Assembly: GCF_016894345.1 (NCBI RefSeq)
Contig: NZ_CP069798.1
Location: forward strand, 1,695,385 to 1,759,384
DNA: 64,000 nucleotides
Direction: 5' to 3'
From: Paralysiella testudinis
GTDB taxonomy: Bacteria; Pseudomonadota; Gammaproteobacteria; Burkholderiales; Neisseriaceae
A program made the position numbers and the translations under genes. Positions 38,808 through 48,679 of this stretch are shown here, piece by piece. Positions within the stretch are counted from its first letter, which is position 1. The number at the start of each line of letters is the position of its first letter. The notes below the pieces were generated by a model, which was not told where the DNA came from, searched no databases, and saw only the letters and a program-made list of their open reading frames with translations.

Positions 38808-39491
38808 TTATTGCGGATTGGCCGGCGGCGGTATGGTGGCCGCAATCTCGGCGGTGGGTGTATCCGGCATCACCATGCCCAGTGAAATCACGTATTTCAA
38901 AGCGTCGTCTACGCTCATGTTTAAGGGGCGGATGTCGCGCTGGCGCACCATAATATAGTAGCCGCCAGTGGGGTTGGGCGTGGTGGGCACATACACCGGC
39001 AGATAGCGCTCGCCTTCGGGCAGGCCCGCGGCGATGGCAGCGGGGATATTGCCCGACACGAAGGCCACAGTCCAGATATCGGCTTGCGGAAACGGCACCA
39101 GCACCGGGGTTTTAAACGATTGGCGCGAGTCGGACAGCAGCGATTCGGACACTTTTTTTACGCTGGAATAAATGCTTTTCACCACCGGAATGCGCCCCAG
39201 CAGCGAATCCCAGCCTTCGATGATTTTGCGCCCCAGCACATTGGCGGCAAACAGGCCGGTAAAAAACAACACCACCACGGCGGCAATCACGCCCAAGCCG
39301 GGGATGTTGAAGCCGAGCCGGTTGAGCGGCTGCCATTGCTGCGGCAGGATGTTAATCAATTGGTCGGCCGCGTTGACGATATAGCTAATCACCCACACGG
39401 TAACAATCAGCGGCAGCCACACCAAAATGCCGGTGAGCAGGTATTTTTTTAACGCTTTGCCGATTTTACTGCCTTCAGCGGGTGCGGCCAT
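38808..39491 (-). CDS. DUF502 family membrane protein
   Basis: 227 residues. Two membrane segments, LLTGILVWLPLIVTVWVISY and GVIAAVVVLFFTGLFAANVL, are followed by the conserved cytoplasmic block RIPVVKSIYSSVKKVSESLL. The domain is widespread in bacteria, often next to aspS; its role is unknown. It ends with a proline-rich tail. Confidence 0.88.
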   Translation of the reverse strand: MAAPAEGSKIGKALKKYLLTGILVWLPLIVTVWVISYIVNAADQLINILPQQWQPLNRLGFNIPGLGVIAAVVVLFFTGLFAANVLGRKIIEGWDSLLGRIPVVKSIYSSVKKVSESLLSDSRQSFKTPVLVPFPQADIWTVAFVSGNIPAAIAAGLPEGERYLPVYVPTTPNPTGGYYIMVRQRDIRPLNMSVDDALKYVISLGMVMPDTPTAEIAATIPPPANPQ

Positions 39492-39747
39492 GATGCGGGG
39501 TGTCCTTGGCGGATGGGTGGTTTTTGCAGACGAACCGCATATTATACGCAGAAGGCTGCCTGCATTCTATAGCAGTAGTGGAAAAAGCAACGAAGCTGTA
39601 TAAGTAACTTAAAGTTACGACCTGCTCACCCTAGGCTGCCTGAAATGTAAAATTGTCATTGCCGAACTGGATTCGGCAATCCATCGGTAAAAACTTAAAA
39701 AAAATCGAATTTTTATAAAGCAAATTGCGCTTTTGTATTTGTTTCTT
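39492..39747. other. intergenic stretch upstream of a structured repeat
   Basis: No gene. An AGGCTGCCTGAAA uptake sequence is at about 39634, then a GCCGAACTGGATTCGGC hairpin (about 39661) that also precedes the second repeat copy at 46193. Confidence 0.5.
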
Positions 39748-39982
39748 ATCATTTTACTTTGCGCTTTCTGGCCGCGCGGCCACCTACTTTCTTTGCCTCG
39801 CCAAATAAAGTAGGCAAAGAAAGGCGACCCCGGTTGCAGGTTTGGCTACGCCAAACTTCCCTCACTACACATGCTTTTGGCGGCGGGCGCTAGTCGCTGC
39901 GCTCCGGAGCGCCCTTATTTCCGCCAAAACCATGCTCCGTTCGGCTGCGCCAAGGGGGCGGCTGCACGGATTTTGCGTTTCA
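39748..39982. repeat. structured repeat, copy A
   Basis: Matches 46280-46539 over its length. Stems: CTTTCTTTGCC with GGCAAAGAAAG, or alternatively CCTACTTT with AAAGTAGG; GTTTGGC-TAC-GCCAAAC (39840-39856); TTTTGGCGG (39875-39883) with CCGCCAAAA (39921-39929), enclosing GGGCGC with GCGCCC. No coding frame. Compensatory changes relative to copy B support the stems. Confidence 0.75.
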
Positions 39983-40004
39983 GATTGTGTTAATTTTTCG
40001 TGGT

Positions 40005-42371
40005 TTAACGCCGTTTGCGGCTTTTGCCTGCGGGCTTGGCCGTGCTGGCAGGTGCGGCGGCGGCTTTTTTGGCCGCACGGCTGCGGGTGGGCTTAGCGGC
40101 GGATTGCTTGGCCGGTTTGCTGCCGGATTTGTTGTCGGTGGCGATTTGGCTTTGCTTGCTGCCTTTATTAGCGGTGGTTTGGCTGCTTTTGGCACTGCTT
40201 TTACCGCGTTTGCCCACGCTGCCGCCGCTGAGCAAAACCAGGTCGATTTTGCTGGTGTCTAAATCGGCGCGCGCCACTTTTACGGTGACCGCATCGCCCA
40301 TGCAAAAGCGCACGCCGCTGCGTTCGCCTTCGATGGCCATGATTTCGGGGCGGTAGTTGAAGTAGTCTTCGCCCAAGTCGCTGATGTGTACCATGCCGTC
40401 GATGTGGATGCCGTTGAGGGTAACGAATAAGCCGAAGTTGGCCATGCCGGAAATGCGGCCTTCAAATACTTCGCCCACTTTATCGCGCATATAGTAGGTT
40501 TTGAGCCAGTTTTCCACATCGCGGCTGGCGTCGTCGGCACGGCGCTCGGCAAAGGAGCAGTGGGCGCCCAAGGTTTGCCACGATTGCGGCTGGTATTGGC
40601 TGCCTTGCAACACGGCTTTGATGGCGCGGTGGACGGTGAGGTCGGGATAGCGGCGGATGGGCGAGGTGAAGTGGGTGTAGGCTTCGTAGGCCAAGCCGAA
40701 GTGGCCAAGGTTGCCCGGCTCGTATACGGCTTGCTGCATGGAGCGCAGCAGCATTACTTGCAGCAGCTCTTGGTCGGGGCGCTCTTTGAATTGGGCGGCC
40801 AGCTCGGCATAGTCTTTGGGGGTGGGCTTGTCACCGCCGCCCAGATGCAGGCCGAGCAAGCCCAATTGTTCGCGCAGCACCGCCAGTTTTTCCGTGGTGG
40901 GGCCCAGATGGTTGCGGTAGAGCGCCGGGTGTTTGTGTTGCAGCAAAAATTCGGCTGCGCACACATTGGCGGCGAGCATACATTCTTCAATCAGGCGGTG
41001 GGCTTCGTTGCGCACCACCGGCTCCATGCGCTCGATTTTGCCGTTTTGGTCGAACACCATTTGCGTTTCGGTGCTTTCAAATTCCATGGCGCCGCGCTGA
41101 TGGCGCTTTTTGAGCAGCACTTGGTAGAGCTTATATAAGGTGTCGATTTGCGGCTTGAGCGGGTTGGTGCTGCCGTTGGCAATCCAATCCCATACTTCGG
41201 TGTAGGTGAGGCGGGCGTGCGAGCGCATTACGGCCGGGTAAAATTCAAACGATTTGATGTTGCCCGCATAAGTCACCACCATATCGCACACCATGCACAG
41301 GCGCTCAACATCGGGGTTGAGCGAGCAGATGCCGTTGGAGAGGTTTTCAGGCAGCATGGGAATCACGCGGCGCGGAAAATACACGCTGGTGGCGCGCTCG
41401 ATGGCGTCGGTGTCGATGCCGTCGCCGGGGTGCACGTAGTGGCTCACATCGGCAATGGCCACCACCAGGCGGAAGTTGCGGCCTTGTTTTTCGGCGTAAA
41501 CGGCGTCGTCAAAGTCGCGCGCGGTTTCGCCGTCGATGGTGACCAGCGGCAAATCGCGTAAGTCGGTGCGGCCTTTTAGGTCGTTTTTGTGTACGCTGGC
41601 GGGAATTTTGGCCGCTTGTTTCAGGCAGCCTTCGCTGAAAATGTGCGGCAAATGGTGTTTGCGCACGGCAATTTCGATTTCCATGCCGCTGTCGGCATAG
41701 TCGCCCAATACTTCGGTGAGCTTGGCCACACCGGCGCGGTGGGCTTCGGGGTAGCTTTCGATTTCGGCCACAATCACTTGGCCGGGCTGGGCATTTTGCA
41801 GCGAATCCGGCTCTAGAATAATGCTGTCGGTGAGGCGGTGATCTTCGGGCGAGAGCATGGCCACGCCGCGCTCCATCACCAAACGGCCCACCACATGGGT
41901 GTAGGCGCGCTCGATGATGTCGAGCACCTGGCCTTCGCGGCGGCCACGGCGGTCTACCCCGGCCGGGCGCACGGTGACGATATCGCCGTGCATCAGCCCG
42001 CGCATTTGGCGTGCATACAACACAAAATCGCCTTCGCCGGTGGGGGTGAGCGGCACGGCAAAGCCGAAGCCGTCTTTATGGGCTTCGATGCGGCATTTCA
42101 CCATCGCCAGCTTTTCGGCCACGCACACCGCGCCACGGCGGTTGATGTGCACTTGGCCGTCGCGTGCCATGGCACCCAAGCGGCGCTCGAAAAACGGCAT
42201 TTCGTCATCGCTGATCGACAACAACGCAGCCAGTGCGTCTACTTTCATCGGCACGCCTTCGCGTTCCAATAGCTCGATAACCCACTCGCGGCTGGGCAGC
42301 GGATGATCGTAGCGTTGCTGCTCACGGGCAAGGAAAGGGTCTTGTTGGCGCAGGGCGGGATTTTTTTTCAT
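40005..42371 (-). CDS. rnr: ribonuclease R
   Basis: 788 residues. Winged-helix start (REWVIELLEREGVPMKVDAL), cold-shock domains, the RNB catalytic centre DGETARDFDDAVYAEK with its conserved aspartates, an S1 domain near residues 630-710 and a Lys/Ala-rich basic tail. It is a 3'-5' exoribonuclease able to unwind structured RNA. The basic tail is normal for RNase R. The gene ends 22 bases from the structured repeat. Confidence 0.96.
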   Translation of the reverse strand: MKKNPALRQQDPFLAREQQRYDHPLPSREWVIELLEREGVPMKVDALAALLSISDDEMPFFERRLGAMARDGQVHINRRGAVCVAEKLAMVKCRIEAHKDGFGFAVPLTPTGEGDFVLYARQMRGLMHGDIVTVRPAGVDRRGRREGQVLDIIERAYTHVVGRLVMERGVAMLSPEDHRLTDSIILEPDSLQNAQPGQVIVAEIESYPEAHRAGVAKLTEVLGDYADSGMEIEIAVRKHHLPHIFSEGCLKQAAKIPASVHKNDLKGRTDLRDLPLVTIDGETARDFDDAVYAEKQGRNFRLVVAIADVSHYVHPGDGIDTDAIERATSVYFPRRVIPMLPENLSNGICSLNPDVERLCMVCDMVVTYAGNIKSFEFYPAVMRSHARLTYTEVWDWIANGSTNPLKPQIDTLYKLYQVLLKKRHQRGAMEFESTETQMVFDQNGKIERMEPVVRNEAHRLIEECMLAANVCAAEFLLQHKHPALYRNHLGPTTEKLAVLREQLGLLGLHLGGGDKPTPKDYAELAAQFKERPDQELLQVMLLRSMQQAVYEPGNLGHFGLAYEAYTHFTSPIRRYPDLTVHRAIKAVLQGSQYQPQSWQTLGAHCSFAERRADDASRDVENWLKTYYMRDKVGEVFEGRISGMANFGLFVTLNGIHIDGMVHISDLGEDYFNYRPEIMAIEGERSGVRFCMGDAVTVKVARADLDTSKIDLVLLSGGSVGKRGKSSAKSSQTTANKGSKQSQIATDNKSGSKPAKQSAAKPTRSRAAKKAAAAPASTAKPAGKSRKRR

Positions 42372-42456
42372 GGGGCAATTGACAATCTATAAAGAGAATA
42401 TATAATGCACAGCTTCGGCAAACGCATACTTTAACCGAAAATACAATCCAGGCAAA

Positions 42457-42543
42457 GCCCAGGTGGCGGAATTGGTAGACGCGCCAGCTTCAGGTGCTGG
42501 TATCCTCACGGGTGTGGAAGTTCGAGTCTTCTCCTGGGCACCA
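42457..42543 (+). tRNA. tRNA-Leu (anticodon CAG), copy 1
   Basis: 87 nt with acceptor GCCCAGG/CCTGGGC, anticodon stem CCAGC/GCTGG around TTCAGGT (anticodon CAG), a long variable arm and encoded CCA. Confidence 0.95.
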
Positions 42544-42577
42544 AAGATTGTGTTGTGCGATAGTACACTGTATGTAT

Positions 42578-42664
42578 GCCCAGGTGGCGGAATTGGTAGA
42601 CGCGCCAGCTTCAGGTGCTGGTATCCTCACGGGTGTGGAAGTTCGAGTCTTCTCCTGGGCACCA
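42578..42664 (+). tRNA. tRNA-Leu (anticodon CAG), copy 2
   Basis: Identical in all 87 bases to the copy 34 bases upstream. Both are presumably cut from one transcript that ends at the hairpin at 42672. Confidence 0.95.
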
Positions 42665-42671
42665 AAATATC

Positions 42672-42701
42672 AACCCCTTGCAACTTTGATTGCAAGGGGT
42701 T
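42672..42701 (+). terminator. terminator of the tRNA-Leu pair
   Basis: AACCCCTTGCAA and TTGCAAGGGGTT form a 12-bp stem, 6-base loop, followed by T's. Confidence 0.85.
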
Positions 42702-42826
42702 TTTGCTTGTGCATTACTTGTGCATTAAAGGTTTCAGGCAGCCTGAGATTTTTGCTAAATATTGTTTAGCTTGCAAAAATCTTTCCAGCCCGTCATTAGC
42801 TACGCAAGTTTACTTAGCGAAAATGG

Positions 42827-42846
42827 ATTCCGACCTGCGCCGGAAT
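42827..42846. repeat. dRS3-like short inverted repeat
   Basis: ATTCC and GGAAT flank a 10-base centre, in the setting GTCATTCCGGCGC (minus strand) that resembles the neisserial dRS3 repeat. Confidence 0.5.
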
Positions 42847-42892
42847 GACGGGTGTGAGCATTTCCATCAATGTAGCCGCAGTGGTGGGATGC

Positions 42893-42972
42893 TTGAATCC
42901 GACGCTGGTTCGAAGAGCAGGTATTTATGTTTTTTGGCCTGAACAACCAAATGCCGGATTCAAGAATCCGAC
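42893..42972. repeat. GTCGGATTC inverted-repeat element, copy A
   Basis: TTGAATCCGAC on the left and CGGATTCAAGAATCCGAC on the right enclose about 50 bases containing TTTTGGCCTGAACAACCAAA. It is related to 53253-53341. It fills most of the gap between the tRNA-Leu terminator and ttcA, which otherwise holds no gene. Confidence 0.5.
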
Positions 42973-43011
42973 GGTTGCTTAAATCCGACATTTGGCTGCC
43001 TGAACATCAAC

Positions 43012-43956
43012 TCAAACGCGGTTATCCAAAATATTAAATACTCTTTGCGTGCTTGGCGGGCCAGCTGCGACATCGTTTTCGCTATCGGCATCGTGGTGCG
43101 GCGGCATGGGCTGGATAAAGGTTTCTTTGTCAAAGCCGATGTCGCCGCCGTGTTGCAGGGTTTGGCCGCGTTGCAGGGTGGTAAAGCCGAAAAGGGCGGT
43201 GTCGGCCAAGTGCGAGGGCACCACGTTTTGCAGGGCGGAAAACAAGGTTTCGCTGCGGCCGGGGTGTTGTTTGTCCCATTGTTGCAGCATTTCTTTAATC
43301 ACTTGACGCTGCAAATTGGGCTGCGAGCCGCACAGGTTGCAGGGAATAATCGGGAATTGGCGGATTTCGGCGTAGCGCACCAAATCTTTTTCTTTCACGT
43401 AGGCCAAGGGGCGGATCACCATATGCTCGCCATTGTCGGACAATAATTTGGGCGGCATGGCTTTGAGTTTGCCGCCGTAAAATAGATTCAGAAACAGGGT
43501 TTCCAAGATGTCGTCGCGGTGGTGGCCGAGGGCGATTTTGGTGCAGCCGTTTTCTTTGGCCACGCGGTAAAGTACGCCGCGGCGCAGGCGGCTGCACAGG
43601 CCGCAGGTGGTTTTGCCTTCTTCAATCACGCGCTTAACCACGCTGTAGGTGTCTTCTTCGATAATCTGAAACGGCACGCCGAGCTGTTGCAGGTATTCAG
43701 GCAATACATGGGCGGGAAAGCCGGGCTGTTTTTGGTCCAGATTCACTGCCAAGAGTTCAAACGATATCGGTGCCGATTTTTGCAGGCCGAGCAGAATATC
43801 CAGCAGGGCAAAGCTGTCTTTGCCGCCGGATAAGCACACCATGATTTTGTCGCCCGCTTCAATCATATTGAAGTCGTTGATGGCCGCGCCTACTTGGTGG
43901 CGCAGGCGTTTGTTGAGCTTATTGTGTTCGTATTGTTGTTTGGGTGTGGAGGGCAT
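43012..43956 (-). CDS. ttcA: tRNA 2-thiocytidine biosynthesis protein
   Basis: 314 residues from ATG 43956, where [20 protein letters not shown] begins; the frame is open 13 codons further but without a good start. PP-loop [15 protein letters not shown], then [12 protein letters not shown] and [11 protein letters not shown], the two cysteine pairs that hold the iron-sulfur cluster and sulfur carrier. It thiolates C32 in certain tRNAs. Terminal residues are Asp/Pro-rich. Confidence 0.95.
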   Translation of the reverse strand: MPSTPKQQYEHNKLNKRLRHQVGAAINDFNMIEAGDKIMVCLSGGKDSFALLDILLGLQKSAPISFELLAVNLDQKQPGFPAHVLPEYLQQLGVPFQIIEEDTYSVVKRVIEEGKTTCGLCSRLRRGVLYRVAKENGCTKIALGHHRDDILETLFLNLFYGGKLKAMPPKLLSDNGEHMVIRPLAYVKEKDLVRYAEIRQFPIIPCNLCGSQPNLQRQVIKEMLQQWDKQHPGRSETLFSALQNVVPSHLADTALFGFTTLQRGQTLQHGGDIGFDKETFIQPMPPHHDADSENDVAAGPPSTQRVFNILDNRV

Positions 43957-44136
43957 GATACAAAGCCATGGATTTAAATAGGCGCTATTGTACATTAAGC
44001 GCGCTGTGTTTCAGGCAGCCTTGAGGTTGAAATAGGGTTTTGTTTAACCGGATTTGACGATAACGGCTTTCAGGCAGCCTGAAGCTTTTGCGCAGATGCG
44101 TTACAATAGCGCCGCTTTGCTAACCAGAAACCATTT

Positions 44137-45393
44137 ATGAATTCGCTAGAAACTTGGATTGGGCTGCGCTATTTGCGCGCCAAAAAACGCAGCGGCTTTA
44201 TGTCGTTTATCAGCATTATTTCCATTGTGGGCATTGCCATTGGCGTGATTGCGCTGATTGTGGTGCTGTCGGTGATGAACGGTTTTCAAAAAGAAATCCG
44301 CGGCCAATTGCTCAAAGTGGCACCGCACATGGAAATGGGCTATTTGATGCCCGAAGGCGGTGAAACCTGGCAAGGGCTGGCTGAAATGGCGCAGCAAAAC
44401 AAACGCGTGCTCGGTGTGGCGCCTTATGTGGCCGGGCAGGCGCTGCTGGCCAATGAAGGCGAAGTGCGCGGGGTGCAGATTAAGGGCATCGACCCGGCCA
44501 ATTTCGCGCAAGTATCGGAATTTGGCGATGCTTTGCCGCCGGCCACTTATCAAAAACTGCGTGCCGGTGAATTTGATGTGGTGCTGGGGCAGGATTTGGC
44601 CGATGCGCTGGGGGTGATGGAAGGCGAAAAAGTCACCGTGATTACGCCCGACGGCAATGTAACGCCGGTGGGCATGGTGCCGCGCATGAAGCAATTTAAT
44701 GTGGTGGGCATTGTAAAAAGCGGCATTTTTGCGGTGGACAGCACGCTGGCGATGACCAATATGCAGGATGCGCAAACGCTGTACCGCATTGGCGATGAGG
44801 GCGTAACCCTGCAACTGCGTTTAAGCGGCCCCGATACCGCGCCGGATGTTACCGCGCAAATATTGCCTGCCGATAAGGTGAATGTGAATAAAGTATGGGT
44901 GCGCGACTGGACCTTCCAAAACAAAGACTACTTCCAAGCGGTGGAAGTAGAGAAGAAAATGATGTTTATCATTATGTTTTTTATCAGCTTGGTGGCGTCG
45001 ATTAACTTGGTGTCTACCCTGATTATGACGGTAACCGAAAAACAAGCGGCCATTGCCATTTTGCGCACGCTGGGGCTGCCGCCGAGCGGGATTATGAAAA
45101 TCTTTATGGTGCAAGGCGTGTTGCTCGGCTTAATCGGCACGCTGTGGGGCGTGGTGGTGGGCGTGTTGCTGGCCTTCAATATCGGCCATATCGTGCACGG
45201 GATTGAAGCGATTATGGGGCGCAAGCTGATTGCCTCGGCGGTGTATTTTATCGACTACGTGCCTTCGCATGTGGTGCTCAGCGATGTGTTGATTATTGCG
45301 GGTATTTCTTTGTTATTGTCTTTTTTGGTAACGCTCTATCCCAGCTGGCGTGCGGCCAAAACCCAACCGGCGGAGGCCTTGCGTTATGAGTAA
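44137..45393 (+). CDS. lolC: lipoprotein-releasing ABC transporter, permease subunit
   Basis: 418 residues with four membrane segments: one near residue 30 ([20 protein letters not shown]), a long periplasmic domain, and three in the last 140 residues, followed by the conserved ending [18 protein letters not shown]. It extracts lipoproteins from the inner membrane together with LolD. Only one permease gene is present here, so the complex may be a homodimeric LolF type or need a second gene elsewhere. Confidence 0.92.
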   Translation: MNSLETWIGLRYLRAKKRSGFMSFISIISIVGIAIGVIALIVVLSVMNGFQKEIRGQLLKVAPHMEMGYLMPEGGETWQGLAEMAQQNKRVLGVAPYVAGQALLANEGEVRGVQIKGIDPANFAQVSEFGDALPPATYQKLRAGEFDVVLGQDLADALGVMEGEKVTVITPDGNVTPVGMVPRMKQFNVVGIVKSGIFAVDSTLAMTNMQDAQTLYRIGDEGVTLQLRLSGPDTAPDVTAQILPADKVNVNKVWVRDWTFQNKDYFQAVEVEKKMMFIIMFFISLVASINLVSTLIMTVTEKQAAIAILRTLGLPPSGIMKIFMVQGVLLGLIGTLWGVVVGVLLAFNIGHIVHGIEAIMGRKLIASAVYFIDYVPSHVVLSDVLIIAGISLLLSFLVTLYPSWRAAKTQPAEALRYE

Positions 45394-46075
45394 TTGGGTA
45401 TTGCAGTGCCAAAATGTTGGCAAAAGCTATGTAGACGGCCAATTGAACGTAACCGTGCTGGCCAATCTCAATCTTCAGGTAGCCGCAGGGCGAAGCGTGA
45501 GCATTGTGGGGGCTTCCGGCAGCGGCAAATCCACGCTGCTGCATATTTTGGGCGGGCTGGATACGCCCAGCGAAGGCCGGGTGACGCTGCTGGAGCAGGA
45601 TTTGGCCGGTTTGAGTCAAACCGCGCTGGGGCAGCTGCGCAACCGTCACTTGGGCTTTGTGTATCAATTCCACCATTTGCTGCCTGAATTTTCGGCACTG
45701 GAAAATGTGATGATGCCGCTGTTGATTGGCAAAATGCCCAAAGCCGAAGCGGAAGCCACGGCGGCGGAAATGCTGGATAAAGTGGGTTTAAAGCCGCGTA
45801 TGCAGCACCGCCCGGGTGAATTATCCGGCGGCGAGCGCCAACGCGCCGCCATCGCCCGCGCCTTGGTAAACCGCCCCGCCTGCTTGCTGGCCGACGAGCC
45901 CACCGGCAACCTAGACCGCAAAAACGCCCAAAATGTGTTCGACATGATGCTCGACTTGCAACACGAGCTCAATACCGCGCTGGTGGTGGTCACCCACGAT
46001 GACGAGCTGGCGGCGCGCTTTGATGAAGTACTGCTAATGCAAGACGGCGGCTTGATGCCGTTTCAGGCAGCCTAG
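45386..46075 (+). CDS. lolD: lipoprotein-releasing ABC transporter, ATPase subunit
   Basis: 229 residues from ATG 45386, overlapping lolC by 8 bases. Walker [10 protein letters not shown], signature [15 protein letters not shown] and Walker [12 protein letters not shown] are intact; the LolD motif lies around [20 protein letters not shown]. It powers lipoprotein release. The start [19 protein letters not shown] is in place. Confidence 0.96.
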   Translation: MSNWVLQCQNVGKSYVDGQLNVTVLANLNLQVAAGRSVSIVGASGSGKSTLLHILGGLDTPSEGRVTLLEQDLAGLSQTALGQLRNRHLGFVYQFHHLLPEFSALENVMMPLLIGKMPKAEAEATAAEMLDKVGLKPRMQHRPGELSGGERQRAAIARALVNRPACLLADEPTGNLDRKNAQNVFDMMLDLQHELNTALVVVTHDDELAARFDEVLLMQDGGLMPFQAA

Positions 46076-46279
46076 TTTGGGTGTCGGGTGTTAGCACATT
46101 AGGATGCGCCTTGGCGCATCGGCTTTTCTTTTACTCCGCTGAAGCTACGCATCCGCCTGTATAAGGCTACCTGAAAAATAAAACCGTCATTGCCGAACCG
46201 GATTCGGCAATCCATTGGTAAACAAAGTAAAACGAAGTGGGTTATTTTAAAAAATGCTGTGGTTTGTATGCGTTTTCGT
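46076..46279. other. spacer between lolD and structured repeat copy B
   Basis: No gene seen. It contains a variant uptake sequence GGCTACCTGAA (about 46155) and a GCCGAACCGGATTCGGC hairpin (46193-46209) that also precedes copy A. Confidence 0.4.
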
Positions 46280-46539
46280 ATCATTTTACTTTGCGCTTCA
46301 TGGCCGCGCAGCCACCTACTTTCTTTGCTTCGCTCACGCGAAGCGCGCCTACGGCGAGAAAGTAGGCAAAGAAAGGCGACCCCGGTTGCAGGTTTGGCTG
46401 CGCCAAACTTCCCTCATCTACACGCATTTTAGCGGCGGGTGCGAACTCGCTGTGCTCAAACACAGCGCACCCTTCTCCCGCTAAAATCCGCTCCGATTCG
46501 GCTGCGCCAGGGGAGGGCTGCACGGATTGTGCGTTTCAG
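46280..46539. repeat. structured repeat, copy B
   Basis: Same family and orientation as 39748-39982. Stem TTTTAGCGG (46427-46435) pairs with CCGCTAAAA (46478-46486), and GGGTGCG (46437-46443) with CGCACCC (46466-46472); both differ from copy A but still pair. An extra GCTGTG/CACAGC hairpin and a CTTCGC/GCGAAG loop insertion are present. The 213 bases from 46540 to the recD start show no gene. Confidence 0.75.
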
Positions 46540-46752
46540 GTAGCATGAATAAAATAAGTGCTTTAATTTAGATGGGTGCGTAACTCCAGTTACTTCAACG
46601 ATAAACTGTTGAACTGTTTTAAACATGCTTTAATTTTCTAGGGATTCCAATCTGCGTTGAGGTAATGCAGTGGACTTGCCCGGCTAATAACGGCATGTTG
46701 CTTCGTTCTTACCTTTTCTCTCTAATTTCTCCACCACCATTACCGCCCGCCT

Positions 46753-48510
46753 ATGCCAACCTTGCTACCCGAATCCGCCCCCATCACCCATCCGGCTGCT
46801 TTAAGCGCGGCCGCGGTCTTGTCGGCACAGGCGCCGGCGGCGTGGCCGCAGGTGGCGGCTTATTTAGACGCTTTGTTTTATGCGCTGGACAACGGCCACA
46901 GCTTTATTTACGTGAGCGCCGAAGAAGCGGAAAACCTACAACAAGCTGCGCCGATTGTGGGCGCCGCCGGGGCATTTGCACCGCTGATTTTGCAGGGTAA
47001 ACGGCTGTTTTTGGGGCGGCTATGGCAGCTGGAGCAAGACATTGCCGCCGATTTTTGGCGTTTGGCCAATGCCCCTGTTGCGCCGGTAGACAGCGCTGCC
47101 GCGGCCGCCTGTTTGCAAGCCTGGTTTGCCGATAAAGACAGCCAAGGGCAGCAAACCGCCGCCGCGCTGGCTTTGCTGCAGCCTTTAATGCTGATTAACG
47201 GCGGCCCCGGCACCGGCAAAACCACCACCGTGGCCAATCTGTTGGCCTTGCTGTGCCAAAACAGCGTGGCGGCAAATCAGGGCTTGCCGCGCATCGGCTT
47301 GGCCGCACCCACCGGCAAGGCGGCGGCGCATATGGCACAGGCGCTGCAATTGGCCTTATTGCGGCTTCAGGGGCTACCTGAAGCCACGCAAACCCATTTG
47401 CAAGCCTTGCAAGGGCAAACCGTACACCGCTTGCTCGGCCTGTATCCGCCGCAGCTGCAAAGCCGTTTTCACGCCCGCAATCCGCTGCCGCTGGATATTT
47501 TGGTGGTCGACGAAGCCTCGATGCTGGATTTATCCTTGCTCAAAAGCTTGTTGCATGCTTTGCGCAGCGGCTGCCGCCTGATTTTGCTGGGCGACGAAAA
47601 CCAACTGCCCGCCGTGGGCGCCGGCGATGTGTTGGCAGCGCTGGCACAGCTCACCCGCATCAGCAGCGCACTGGCGGCGCAGCTGGCGGCATTGTTGCCG
47701 CAAACCCGGTTTGATATCGACGATGCCGCCCCGCCTTTGGCCGCCAATGTGGCCACGCTCACGGTAAGCCGCCGTTTTGATGATAAAAGCGGTATCGGCC
47801 ATTTGGCCAAAGCGGTGGTGGCCGGGCAAGGCGAAGCCGCATTGGCGGCCTTTACCGATTTTTCACCAGAATTGCAGTGGATGAGCCCCACCCAAACGCC
47901 GTGGCCTTTGCTGTATCAGCGCCAAGCGGCTTATTGGCAGGCGGTGGCGCAACAAGATGCCGCAGCGGCGTTTGCGTCCTTAAAACACATCATGGTATTG
48001 GCGGCGTGGCGACAGGATGCGGCGGCGTTTAACCAAGGCTACCGCCGCTATTTGGCGCAGCAAGGGCACGGCAGCGAAGGGCGCTGGTTTGCCGGCCAAG
48101 TGCTGATGGTGACCCAAAACGATTACGGCACGGCACTTTACAACGGCGATATCGGCATCGTATTGCCGCAAGGCGAAGGCTTGGCGGCGTATTTCAGCGA
48201 TGGCGAGCGCTGCCGCCACATCAGCCTAAGCCGCCTGCCCGAACACGACACCGCCTTTGCCATTACCGTGCACAAAAGCCAAGGCTCGGAATACGATGAA
48301 GTATGGCTGCTGCCGCCTTCAGGCAGCGAAGACGCCGCCGCCTTATTCGACCGCGCCTTGCTCTACACCGCCATCACCCGCGCCCGCAATCACTTCGTGT
48401 TTTGGGGCGAGCCGGCGCAATTGCAAGCCGCCATCGCCCGCAACAGCCCGCGCCGCAGCGGCTTGCGCTTGGCATTGGCCCATTGTGCGGCTCAAGCGCC
48501 ATCGCTTTAA
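46753..48510 (+). CDS. recD: exodeoxyribonuclease V alpha subunit
   Basis: 585 residues. Walker A NGGPGTGKTTTVANL (about 153-167), DEASMLDLSLLKSL, the superfamily 1 motif around LLGDENQLPAVGAGDVLAAL, and AITVHKSQGSEYDEVWLLPP near the end. RecD is the 5'-3' helicase of RecBCD, acting in double-strand-break repair and in degrading foreign DNA. recB and recC are not in the window. Ala-rich N-terminal part. Confidence 0.94.
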   Translation: MPTLLPESAPITHPAALSAAAVLSAQAPAAWPQVAAYLDALFYALDNGHSFIYVSAEEAENLQQAAPIVGAAGAFAPLILQGKRLFLGRLWQLEQDIAADFWRLANAPVAPVDSAAAAACLQAWFADKDSQGQQTAAALALLQPLMLINGGPGTGKTTTVANLLALLCQNSVAANQGLPRIGLAAPTGKAAAHMAQALQLALLRLQGLPEATQTHLQALQGQTVHRLLGLYPPQLQSRFHARNPLPLDILVVDEASMLDLSLLKSLLHALRSGCRLILLGDENQLPAVGAGDVLAALAQLTRISSALAAQLAALLPQTRFDIDDAAPPLAANVATLTVSRRFDDKSGIGHLAKAVVAGQGEAALAAFTDFSPELQWMSPTQTPWPLLYQRQAAYWQAVAQQDAAAAFASLKHIMVLAAWRQDAAAFNQGYRRYLAQQGHGSEGRWFAGQVLMVTQNDYGTALYNGDIGIVLPQGEGLAAYFSDGERCRHISLSRLPEHDTAFAITVHKSQGSEYDEVWLLPPSGSEDAAALFDRALLYTAITRARNHFVFWGEPAQLQAAIARNSPRRSGLRLALAHCAAQAPSL

Positions 48511-48679
48511 GTTGCGGCTCTCAAGCATTTTCAGGCAGCCTGAGACTTTTGCAAGATGGTGCGATTTGCGGAATGCAAATGGTATTTTGCAAAAATCGCA
48601 GCCTTATTGTGTTTAAAACCCTGTCCCAGCCGGAATTGTGTGGGGCGGGATTCTGGAATAAGTATGAGATGACGAATCT
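48511..48679. other. recD downstream spacer with IS-end-like sequence
   Basis: After an uptake sequence (about 48530) the text GAGACTTTTGCAAGA and, 40 bases later, TTTTGCAAAAATCGC resemble the GAGACCTTTGCAAAA ends of IS5-type elements of Neisseria as I recall them. This is possibly a solo end or relic. No gene seen. Confidence 0.3.

Noticed and set aside
46099..46284. Small minus-strand open frame after lolD
   Set aside because: It lies across repeat sequence and a hairpin, has no ribosome binding site and no resemblance to a protein.
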